Positions 55,402 to 64,000 of a stretch of DNA of 64,000 nt are shown here, one piece after another. Made by a program: the position numbers and the translations under genes. Under the pieces are notes generated by a model, which searched no databases, was not told the DNA's origin, and worked only from the letters and a program-made list of their open reading frames with translations. The DNA comes from Adiantum capillus-veneris (lineage: Eukaryota > Streptophyta > Polypodiopsida > Polypodiales > Pteridaceae), in NCBI GenBank assembly GCA_014529385.2, contig CM043955.1, forward strand, positions 142,774,140 through 142,838,139, written 5' to 3'. Positions within the stretch are counted from its first letter, which is position 1. Every line of letters starts with the position of its first letter.

Positions 55402-56620
55402 ATGTCAAAGTGTAAATTACAGTTCAATAATGTGATTAAGGGGTTGACTTGTTCATGTAATGATAGGTTTCTCAACAAGAAAATCTTACCGAAAGGCAAT
55501 CAGATGTCCCCTACCCGCCCAACCGCTAAAAATCTTCTTACTAATTTGGGATTGGATTATCACAAAATACATGCATGTCCTAATGATTGTATACTTTTTT
55601 GCAATGAGTATGCAAATTTGGAGCAATGTCCCAATTGTGGATCAAACAGGTATATAGAGGACACACAAGGAAAATTTATCCTTGCAAAGGTCCTTCGACA
55701 CTTTCCTATCATTCCAAGATTAAAGAGCATGTTTGGGTGCAGGTCTATAGCCGATTTGATGACATGGCACTCAGATACTAGATCGACAGATGATGTGATC
55801 GGATACCTGCTGACTCTCATGCATGGAAGCACATAGAGAAAAGTTGGCCTACATTTAAGAATGAGCCTCGATGTATCTGCTTTGGTATGGCAACAAACAG
55901 AGTAAACCCATTTGGATTACGGAGTTCGTCACGGAGCACGTGGCCTATTTGCTTGGTTAATTATAATCTTCCACTATGGCTAACTATCAAGAAGGGCCAT
56001 CTGTTGTTGTCATTGATCGTCCCAAAAAAGTACAAAGCAAAGAACATGGATGTCTATCTGCTAGCACCACTTATGGAAGAGCTCCAAATCTTGTGGACAG
56101 GGATTGATGTGGTTGATATGTCCCAACCAATCGGACGATGAAATGTAAATGTGCAAGGCATTCTCATGTGGACCATGCACGATTGGCTAGGCTTCGGTGA
56201 GTGTTCATGCAAGTTCCTTTGAAACCCTCACATACATGTTATTCTTGGCTATGCCAACGCTTTTATATTTTAATTTATGAATTTTCAGACTTGAGTTACT
56301 CGAGCAATCATGCATGTCCGAAATGTGGGTCCTCGACTTGGCTTCCGCTGCTCTGATCGTTTGAATAAGATAGTTTACAAGGAGCATGGTAGATTTTTGC
56401 CTGAAGGAGATGAGCTACGTGGACCAAACATATGCAAACATGACATGCATCCAGTGAAAGTGAGCGATTGGAAAAACATGTGGCTGGAGAGGGGAGATTT
56501 CATGCCACCTAGAATAAAGACTTTCTATTTTCCATGAACTCCCATATTGGAGTGACCTGCTGATTAATCCACTGTTGGACCTAATGCACATCTTCAAGAA
56601 TGTGGGTGTTAAGCCTAGGA
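55402..56620 (+). pseudogene. CACTA transposase (TNPD/Transposase_21 type)
   Basis: 55402-55836 encodes IHACPNDCILFCNEYANLEQ, CPNCGSNRYI (zinc-like CxxC pairs), KVLRHFPIIPRLKSMFGC and DLMTWHSDTRSTDDVIGY. In the next frame come DSHAWKHIEKSWPTFKNEPR and CFGMATNRVNPFGLRS, the family's 'xDGxNPFG' box. 55887-56141 carries WPICLVNYNLPLWLTIKKGH. 56310-56537 has KIVYKEHGRFLPEGDELR, and about 56545-56610 the 'LPYW...LDLMHIFKNVGV' box. At least three frame changes break it. In intact elements it binds and cuts the ends. Confidence 0.88.
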
Positions 56621-56640
56621 ATTTTGGGATGTTTTACTTA

Positions 56641-56979
56641 ATGGAAGTTGGAATGTGAACCTTTGTACTTTTGGGATTCCAAGAGGTGTCTTGGGAAAGG
56701 GCGCTGCCCATTTTATCTTGTCGAACTATGTAACTGAAGTTCAGTATCTTTTTGGGAATATGAAGGCGGAAGTTATGGCGGATTTAGTCTGTTGTCAATT
56801 TCTATATTCTGTTCCAGTTCTAGTTCCATTCTGATCTCTGTGCTTTGTCTCTTCTGAATGTTATGCCTTAAACACTTGGCGATCACGGTGTATGTGTGAT
56901 GTAGCATGGATGGATTCAAGTTTCTCTTGTAGGAGCGAGTGCTGTAGCAATGGAGGGAGGATGTTCAGAATAGTGTGAG
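56641..56979 (+). other. Junction of CACTA and gypsy DNA
   Basis: No recognisable domain. The Gag frame that follows is cut at its N-terminus (stop near 56972), so the gypsy 5' LTR and Gag start are missing here. Confidence 0.45.
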
Positions 56980-57693
56980 TTGGCATGGGTAGTTGGTTGC
57001 ACTCTGGAGGAAGCGGAGGAGGATATATTCCCGTATTGGACAAGGTCAGTTGCTAGGCGGTTTGGACAGTTGTATGGGCTTAGAGAAGTGAAACAAAGGA
57101 AAATGTTTGTTGAGGATTATGCACAAAAGTTTAACCAATATGTGAGAAGGTTGTCTGCTCAAGAAAGGCCAACTGATGAAATGCTTGCTGGATATTTTTT
57201 GAATGGATTAAGGAAGGAATTGAAGAATGTTGTTGCTAGAGTTGATGTTGTAGGTGGATTACAAGCATTAGTGGATACAACTCAAAGAGCTGAGAAAAGG
57301 TTTGGGGTCTCTCATGGGAAAGCGGCCAAGAGGTCGTATAAAGAAAAGAAGAAAGGTAGGTCGAAGAAAAAGAAGAGGTCAGATGATTCGGATTCGGACA
57401 ACAATTCGGATTCAAAAACTAATACTAATTTAGATACGAAAATAGATTCTGATAGTGAAGAGGATTCCAGTGAGGATTTGGATTCAGATGAAGATGAGGA
57501 TAAGAAGAAGAAAGGCAAGAAGAAGTCGAAGAAAAAGTCTAAGGAGAAAGAGGATAGATTGGAGAAATTGGTAGCAAAGAAATTGAAGAAGTTGGGAGTG
57601 CAAAAAGCTGTGGCATCAAAAACCCCTCATTGTGAAATTTGTGTTAATGATGGGCATTGGACAAAGGAATGTTGGTTTAATCCAAATTTCTGA
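56980..57693 (+). pseudogene. Gag with lysine/aspartate-rich spacer and zinc knuckle
   Basis: 237 codons from a TTG; the N-terminus is missing. Gag core: YWTRSVARRFGQLYGLREVK, MFVEDYAQKFNQYVRRLSAQ, GYFLNGLRKELKNVV. Residues about 115-200 alternate K-rich and D/S/E-rich tracts. A CX2CX4HX4C knuckle, CEICVNDGHWTKEC, lies near the end. Its knuckle and Gag are unlike those of the 12-14.5-kb element, although LTRs are shared. Followed by a Q/G/R-rich stretch to 58030 with a frameshift. Confidence 0.85.
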
Positions 57694-58032
57694 GGTGTCG
57701 TACCAGAAAAGATTCAGTAGAAGTTATAGCAACAAGGACCTCAAACTCATGGGGTGTTTCCAGATACCAGAGGAAGGCAGGGGATGTTCAATAATCAAGG
57801 ATGGTAAAGGCAACAATCGTATTTAGGGTGGAGACCACAAAGGGGACCACCATTTAGAGGAAATTATAATTCGAGTGGAGGACCGAGATTTGGAGGATGG
57901 CAGAATTCAAGACCCCCATGGGATCAGCAACAGCGGTGGCAGAATTGGCAGCCACAACCACAAGGATGGAATCAGTCGATTTGGAATTATCAAGGGGGGA
58001 ATCAACAACAGCCAAGAGGGCCAGTGTCGTAG

Positions 58033-59109
58033 TTGCCAGCACCACCAGTGCAGTCAGCTGAAGCAAACAAAGAGCCTGGAAGCAGTTTGATAGTAGTAGA
58101 ATCGTTTCAGGATCAAGGGGTAAATGAAGTTGCTATGGATTGTCAGCCGGAATGTGATTGTTCTAAATGTTTGCAAGAGGAAGTAGATGTATTAGTGACA
58201 ACAAGGTCCAAAGCAAAGCTGAAACCTCCAATGGATTGGGAGGAGCAGAAGGAGATTCGGGATGAAGTATCTGAAGATTTTATGGAAAAGGATCAACAGC
58301 AGAGTAAGCTTAAATTGAAGGAGAAAGGAGTAAAGAAGGAGGAGAAGGAAAGAGAAAGGATGGATGCTTTGTTTGAGGAGTTAACTAATTTCTCTATACA
58401 TTTTACATTGGATCAGTTATTGTCATTAGTTTCAATTTTCAGAGATAGACTATATACAATGATGAGGAAGACAAAGACTATTCTGAGTATGAAGGAGGTG
58501 CAGCAGACAGTTCAGAGTTGTCAGATTAGCTCGGATGATGTGGATTTTTCAGTACCAACATTATCATTGGAGTTTAATAACCGCAAATTTTCAGTTGTAC
58601 TATTGGATGGTGGATCAGGGGTAAACATACTTTCGGAATTGGAATTTCTAAGGATGCAAGATGTTAGGTTAGAGCCAGCTCCATTTCAAGTGCGTATGGC
58701 TGATCAAAGCAGAGTTCAACCAGTGGGGATGTTAAGAAGGCAAGGAATTATTATTCATGGATTGCAATTTATGGTAAATTTTGTAGTCATCAGGATGAAG
58801 GATTCAAAAAATACCTATTCTATGTTGTTGGGGAGGCCATGGTTTCTCACGGCTAAGCTAAAACAGGATTGGGGAAAGAATGGAGTGACGGTTAAGAAAG
58901 GAAGGAGAGAAGTCACATTACCAATGGGGCCGAAGAAGGAATTGTCAGAAGAAACGAAGCCAATGTTGGCACAAGCAATTAACATGTCTGAAGGATTGGA
59001 GGATGATGAAGAAGCATATTTTCTGACAGAAAATCCAACAATTGTTCCGGTATTTGAGGTAGATGTGGAGAGGATCATATGTAGAAAAAGAGAACAGTTT
59101 GGGAAATGA
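58033..59109 (+). pseudogene. Protease region of gypsy copy 3
   Basis: 358 codons. The acidic/lysine-rich N-terminal half contains CQPECDCSKCLQEE. The retropepsin part has VVLLDGGSGVNILSELEFLR (active-site D-G-G), FQVRMADQSRVQPVGMLRRQ and YSMLLGRPWFLTAKLKQDWG. After it come VTVKKGRREVTLPMG and INMSEGLEDDEEAYFLTENP, matching the minus-strand element at 33127-33423. DGG instead of DSG/DTG also occurs in the 12-14.5-kb element. Confidence 0.85.
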
Positions 59110-60041
59110 TCAATTGCAAGGGAATACAGATGGTGTGGAACAGGGAAATTTAGAAGAGAAGAAAATCCGAGAGGAAACTTTGATTGAAGATTCAGAATTG
59201 GAGCCAAAGGAGGCAATTCAGAGAGCGGAAGCTTTGTATGATAAGATGATATAGAAAGTTTCTCGAGTAAAGGAGGATGATTTACATGATTTGAATTTGG
59301 GAACGGAGGATTATCCGAAGATGGTAAGAGTTAGTGTTCATTTGGAAGAAGGCTTCAAGGAGGATTTGAAGGAATTACTGTTGGAATATATTGATGTCTT
59401 TACATGGGATTATTATTATTTGAAAGGCATGGATCCTCAAGTATATAAGCATCATATAAATTTGAGAATGCTGTTCCAGTGAATCAACAAAGATACATAA
59501 TGAATCCAAATTATGCCAAGTAGGTGAAAGAGGAATTATGTTGAATGCAGGGTTTATAGTGCGAGTGGATTAGGCGGAATGGTTGTCACCAATTGTAGTG
59601 GTATCCAAGAAGCCGGGGAAGTTAAGGGTTTGTGTAGATTACAGAAAATTGAATGCAGCAACATTTGCAGATCCACTTCCATTGCCTTTTATTGATTTAG
59701 TTCTGGATGATGTAGCGGGACATGAACTTTTCTTGATGGATTTTCCGGATACAATCAAACCAACGGCTGAGGAACATGATGTAGCGGGACATGAACTTTT
59801 CTTGATGGATTTTCTGGATACAATCAAACCAATGGCTGAGGAAGATATTGAAAAAATTGCTTTTATCACAGAATGGGGAGCTTTTGCATATATAGTAATG
59901 AGCTTTGGATTGAAGAATGGACCACCATCGTTCTCTAAGACAACTTTTAAAACATTTGAGCCACATTTGACAGATTTCATGAGGATTTTTATGGATGATT
60001 TTTCAATTTTTGAGAAAAAAGTCAAGCATTGGAATATTTGA
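59110..60041 (+). pseudogene. Reverse transcriptase of gypsy copy 3
   Basis: VHLEEGFKEDLKELLLEYID, VFTWDYYYLKGMDPQVYKHH (59291-59482), then after stops MSPIVVVSKKPGKLRVCVDY (59583), motif A region HELFLMDFPDTIKP (D kept, the following FSGYNQ altered), SFGLKNGPPSFSKTTFK and the catalytic box IFMDDFSIF (DD intact). A 69-bp tandem duplication sits directly at motif A. Stops at 59480, 59521 and 59570 break the N-terminal part. Confidence 0.85.
59709..59846 (+). repeat. 69-bp in-frame tandem duplication in RT
   Basis: Units 59709-59777 and 59778-59846 (DVAGHELFLMDFPDTIKPTA and DVAGHELFLMDFLDTIKPMA) differ at a few bases. It duplicates the catalytic motif A segment, 23 codons per unit. Confidence 0.97.
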
Positions 60042-60879
60042 GGAAGTGCTTTGAAAGATGCAGGATGTTTCGGATGTCACTTAATCCCCAAAAGTGTGCA
60101 ATAGCAGTACAGAAGGGAAATTTTTTAGGACATATCATCTCTCAAGAAGGAATGTCGATTGATGGAGACAAAATCAATGACATTCAGAAAGCTGTAGCTC
60201 CGGAAAAAAAGCAGTGATGCGGTTTGTTGGACATATCAAATGGCATGGTAGGTATTTACGGTATTTGGCGGATGTGAGCGCACCACTTAGTCACTTGACT
60301 AAGAAGGAAGTGGAATTTGTTTGGGGAGAAGCTCAAGAGAAGGCTTTTCAGATTATCAAAAAGATGTTGGTAGTTTCACCTATACTTCAACCACCAAATT
60401 GGGAATTGTCGTTTCATGTGTATGTTGATGCTTCTGACATGGCAGTAGGAGCTTTTTTAATGCAGGAGAAGATTAAGGGATGGTTCATACCAGTTTATTA
60501 TGCTAGTAGAATGTTGAGAGCATCGGAGAAGAATTACACAGTTACAGAAAGGGAAGCTTTGGGAATGATTTTTGCTTTGGAAAAATTCTGACATTATCTG
60601 TTGGGGAACAAAGTGGTTTTTCATGTGGATCATCAGGCTTTATTGTTTCTTGTAAAGAAGCCAAAATTGGAAGGCATATTAGCAAGGTGGATGCTCATGT
60701 TGCAAGAATTTTATTACACACTTGTTCATACTCCAGGAACTCAGCATGCAGTGGCGGGTTACCTTAGCAGATTGGAACATAAGGAGGAATTACTAGGATT
60801 ATCGGATAAATTGCCTGATGCGGATTTGTTCCGAGTAGAAGGACATTTTTTTGACAATTGGTATGATCAGATGGTTTAG
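60029..60879 (+). pseudogene. RT connection and RNase H, gypsy copy 3
   Basis: MSLNPQKCAIAVQKGNFLGH, IISQEGMSIDGDKINDI, then MMRFVGHIKWHGRYLRYLAD. RNase H: FHVYVDASDMAVGAFLMQEK, YYASRMLRASEKNYTVTERE. After a TGA near 60589: VVFHVDHQALLFLVKKPKLE, LVHTPGTQHAVAGYLSRLEH. Three frames cover it. Confidence 0.85.
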
Positions 60880-62130
60880 TTTCTGGCAGATGGAGTATTA
60901 CCTTCGGCAATGTCTCCGGATCAGAGGAGAAGTTTGTATTAAGGAGCAGACCATTTCTAATTATAGCTGGAGAATTATATAGAAGAGGACCAGATCAAAT
61001 TATAAGACGATGTGTTCCGGATGAAGAGCAGAAAGCAGTGTTGCAGGAGGCGCATTGGTGATCAGTTGGAGGACATTTCTCAAGGGAAATTACAGGTCGG
61101 AAAATTTTACAAGCTGGACTTTGGTGGCCTTTGTTATTGAAGGATGCATATAGTTTTGCCAAGGAATGTGTTCAGTGTCAGAAGATGGGACAACCTACAC
61201 AAGGGGATAGGATGCAGGATCATCCAATATTGACATTAGAACCATTTCAAAAGTGGGAAAAGGGTTTTGTAGGTCCAATAAAACCAAGGGCAAAGAGGAC
61301 AGGTTCCAGATACATTCTTGTTGCAGCAGATTATGCTACCAAATGGGTGGAAGCAGTGGCTTTGAGAGATAATAAAGCAACAAGTGTAGCAAGGTTTCTA
61401 TATAAAAACATTATGACAAGATTTGGATGTCCTATTGAGTTGGTGTCGGATCAAGGAACACATTTTTTGAATTCAGTGATTCAAGAGTTGACATCCAGAG
61501 ATATGATTTTGCATAAGAAATCTACACCATATCATCCTGAAGCAAATGGCCAGGAAGAAAGTTCTAATAAAGTGTTGGTGAGAATTTTGAAGAAGATTGT
61601 GTTAGAAAACAAATCGGATTGAGATGACAAGTTGGATTCAGCACTATGGGCTTTTAGAACAGCTTTTAAGGTGGCAACTGGAATGACACCTTCCAAATTG
61701 GTCTTTGGGATTGAAGCTGTGGTGCCAATGGAATATGTAATTCCAAGTTTGAGATTTTCAGTTCAGCATAAGTTAAGTCTGGATGAATCAATTCCTTATA
61801 GACATAAGGAACTACTTAAATTGGAAGAGGATAGAATTCAGAGTGCCTGTTTGGTGGAAATTGGGCAGAGAGGAGACAAGCATGGATGTCCAGGCAGGTG
61901 AAATTCAAAATTTTTCAGAAAGGGGATTGGGTAATGTTATACAATTCTAAATTGGGACCACATCCAGGAAAGCTGAAGTTGAGATATTTGGGACCTTATC
62001 AGATTGAAACAGAACAGGGTCAAGGAACATTTTTGCTAAAAGATGTCTTTGGAACAAAGATTGTAAAACCAGTGAATGGATTCAGATTAAAGAAATTTTA
62101 TGGGAAAGTGCCTGAAGTTCCCAAGTGTAT
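60880..62130 (+). pseudogene. Integrase of gypsy copy 3
   Basis: Zinc domain: EAHW, a stop, SVGGHFSREITGRKIL and ECVQCQKMG. Core: YILVAADYATKWVEAVALRD, FGCPIELVSDQGTHFLNSVI, PYHPEANGQEESSNKVLVRI; D, D and E of the catalytic triad are all present. After a TGA at 61620: LWAFRTAFKVATGMTPSKLV. A frame change near 61900 leads to KGDWVMLYNSKLGPHPGKLK, RYLGPYQIETEQGQG and KPVNGFRLKKFYG, the integrase C-terminal end. No chromodomain. Confidence 0.88.
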
Positions 62131-62848
62131 GGTCAATAGGGCTGAGGACATTGGCAGTAAACTGTTGACAGTTGGTGTTCTGGGAGTTGCAGTGGAATGT
62201 TCAGAGGCAGAATTGGCAATTTTTTCTGGGACTTCAAAATTTGTCAAGGGTTTTGGGATTCAGAATTCGGATTGTGGAATGGAAATCGGAAATTGGACTG
62301 TCGGATTTGAAGTCTTGAAACTGGAAAGTTGGAGGAGTGGAATTGAACAAAAGGGTACAGAGGTACTAATAAGTGGGGGTTCTCATTTTAAGGCAGAAAA
62401 TTCGCTTAGTGCTGATGTGACTCACTTAAGGAAATATAATTTTTTGGCGAATCCTGCATGGCATGCTCAAATCGAGGAGAATTTTCATCATCATAAGAGT
62501 AAGGTGGTGAGAGGAGGTGAGGATCACATCCATATGTGTCAGTCTGGCAGTTTAGTGAGTGTTAAGTTGGGTGAGAAAAGCGACATGTTTTCAGAGAATA
62601 TTAAGGGCAAACTCATGGCGGATACGCAAGAGGATGCAATAGAAGCGATGCCGAATACCAGGTCCATGAAGACGACGATGGAGGAGTTGTTTAAAGCACG
62701 GAAACAGAAAGAGCCAATAGACGTTGTCAGGAGTTTTTTGGAGCAAGGGATTGCGCATATGTACATATACATGCATGGTGCATCAAATAAAGAATTGCCC
62801 ATTTTTCAGAGCCAGGTGGTTACGTGGGGCCCACATGTGTACAGGTAG
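62131..62848 (+). pseudogene. Open 3' tail after integrase
   Basis: The integrase frame stays open for about 235 further codons through VPKCMVNRAEDIGSKLLTVG to PNTRSMKTTMEELFKARKQK and into the region shared with 16346-16775. No domain recognised. Whether it is translated as part of Pol is uncertain. Confidence 0.4.
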
Positions 62849-63156
62849 GACAGGATGTACATAGTGCATCGATTTTCACTATTACCAGTATCAGTGTGTT
62901 TTTTCTACAATAATGAGGAGTTGGTAGCATGTAAAGATTCTCGAGGAAGATATCCGCGGGCTGACGACATGAGATAAGCAGGTGCGTCAGATGGCATCTA
63001 GTGGCGTCAGGAGGCTGAATGGGGTGAATACTTGCACGTGGAGAAGTATGGACACAACGTGGATGTTTTCTTGTGGTAATTATGCAGAAAGGTCATCATG
63101 AGGACCATCTTTTGGGGCCACTTCACGTGGTGGCGGGATGCATTATTGAAAAAAGC

Positions 63157-63784
63157 TGAGTGCCAGGTGTGCGGATGATGCAAAAAGGTGACAACTATGC
63201 ACTGCGAGGTCAGCTTTTGGCCTGTTCGGGGTTCGTTTGAGGTCAACTAAAAGGCCAAGGGTGCACAAATAATAAATCTAAGTGTGGGAACTGAAAAAAC
63301 AGAGAGAAGACCAGAAAAAACGTGGAGAAGAGAGGAGGAACAGCCGCAGGTGTGTTTTTGGGGTTTTTGGAGCCTGTTTTGGTCGTAAACTGCTCATCCG
63401 ATGTCGGATTTGAGCACTTTGACATTGTAGACTGGGGTTTTGGGCCGTTCCAGAAGCGATGGCACTATCCATTTTGCCAAATTCCTCACTCTTTTTCTAT
63501 TGTTTTGGCTGTGTAAGTTTCTCCTATGAGCGAAGCTTCTGCTCCAATTTGTGATTGTATCTGGTATCTTTTACCCATATTGTGTGAGCTATTTGCCCCA
63601 TTGGTGTTGGCCCAAGCTCAATTGTATCTAAACATCAGAAATTCTCCTCTTTTGAGATGAATTTTTTGGGTGTGGTGTGTGTGTGTCTGTGTGGAGTGGG
63701 AAAGTGGATAGTCTCTCTCCTCTCACTCCAGAGGTGTGTTCCCTGTCTCGGCCAGGTGTGTTGTGTAAGCCGAGTGGTGCCCCA

Positions 63785-63822
<38 letters not shown>

Positions 63823-63884
63823 CATTCCAAGAGTGTGTGTCGGGTCATTATAGAGGCGCTGTGTGTGTTTTCCTCCCGCTCACA
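63157..63884 (+). repeat. LTR of gypsy copy 3, same family as the gag-protease element
   Basis: 728 bp, starting TGAGTGCCAGG and ending CCCGCTCACA, reverse complement of the LTRs at 11319-12026 and 15630-16345. Holds a longer GT run (63787-63820). Preceded by a purine tract (GAAAAAAGC) and followed by a PBS, so it faces two interiors. Confidence 0.9.
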
Positions 63885-63890
63885 TTCTTT

Positions 63891-63908
63891 TGGCGCCCCC
63901 ACGAAGGA
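63891..63908 (+). other. Primer-binding site
   Basis: TGGCGCCCCCACGAAGGA, six bases after the LTR end. Resembles the TGGCGCC-type PBS of plant gypsy elements. It marks the start of another element interior that runs past the window end; the heptamer arrays of 15448-15586 follow in diverged form to 64000. Confidence 0.7.
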
Positions 63909-64000
63909 TCTTCTTCGAGTACCTTGTGCTTCGAGCTTCAAGCTTCATGATTCGGGGTTGCAGGTTGCAGATTCGGGATTACAAGTTACAGGTTACAGGG

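Larger units (their letters stand above)
52090..56640 (+). mobile_element. CACTA (En/Spm-type) DNA transposon, 5' part
   Basis: Starts with the terminal motif CACTATAAGAGCTCGC at 52090, followed by GC-rich short repeats of the ACCGACACC/ACCGGCGTC type (52130-52315), typical CACTA terminal DNA. A 2.5-kb subterminal region with direct repeats and then a TNPD-type transposase follow on the plus strand. The 3' terminus is missing; gypsy DNA begins before 56980. Non-functional because the transposase is frameshifted. Confidence 0.75.
56980..63156 (+). mobile_element. Ty3/gypsy element with all pol domains (copy 3)
   Basis: Gag, protease, RT, RNase H and integrase in gypsy order on the plus strand, followed by a 0.8-kb 3' region and an LTR at 63157. 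The RT motif layout and FSGYNQ-related sequence resemble the Tat-like lineage, and no chromodomain follows the integrase. Interrupted by about ten stops or shifts. The last 435 bp before the LTR are shared with 16346-16775. Confidence 0.88.

Noticed and set aside
56980-62130. Endogenous pararetrovirus (caulimovirid) origin of the RT regions
   Set aside because: Integrase with a DDE triad, LTRs, PBS and purine tract are present, which fits Ty3/gypsy; no movement or coat protein motif seen.

Overview
This window looks like transposon-dense nuclear DNA from a vascular plant with a large, repeat-rich genome. The signs are plant-type Ty3/gypsy and Ty1/copia LTR retrotransposons, a CACTA (En/Spm) DNA transposon, many long AG/CT, AC/GT and TA microsatellites, and one GC-richer kelch-repeat gene without introns in its open frame. 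Nothing prokaryotic (operons, CRISPR, IS elements) is visible. The species cannot be named from the sequence; a fern or gymnosperm would fit, but this is inference.

Layout. 1-870 is one arm of a long inverted repeat; its partner is at 43064-44066. 870-5558 holds the pol part of a decayed gypsy element (protease, RT, RNase H, start of integrase). It runs into a 918-bp LTR (5559-6476) that also carries a primer-binding site on its far side. From there a second copy of the same family runs to its 3' LTR at 24109-25028. Its leader holds a diverged 282-bp tandem repeat (6900-8950) and its body carries gag and protease but no RT. Nested in it (about 10.6-18.7 kb) are a minus-strand gag-protease-only element with 0.7-kb LTRs (11319-16345) and a small plus-strand gag fragment between repeated LTR-like ends. 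An inverted copy of the 920-bp LTR follows at once (25040-25959), giving a near-palindrome.

26.4-36.8 kb holds two partial minus-strand LTR/PBS/leader units and, between them, a minus-strand gypsy element (27659-33747). That element has 262-bp LTRs, no gag or protease core, a mutated RT, an integrase and an extra coiled-coil ORF. 36.8-43 kb is a pile of copia fragments on both strands. 44-49 kb is mostly non-coding with large microsatellites and weak ORFs. 49276-50550 (minus) is the kelch-like protein, the only plausible host gene. 52090-56620 is the 5' part of a CACTA element with subterminal tandem repeats and a broken transposase. 56.9-63.2 kb is a degraded gypsy element (gag, protease, RT, RNase H, integrase) ending in an LTR (63157-63884) of the same family as the LTRs of the nested gag-protease element.

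How it fits together: almost all ORFs are retrotransposon pieces with stops, frameshifts or lost catalytic residues. The points of real interest are structural: LTRs shared between neighbouring elements, the LTR near-palindrome, the 282-bp leader satellite, a gag-protease-only element sharing LTRs and PBS with a pol-bearing element, and extra ORFs of unknown function in retroelements.
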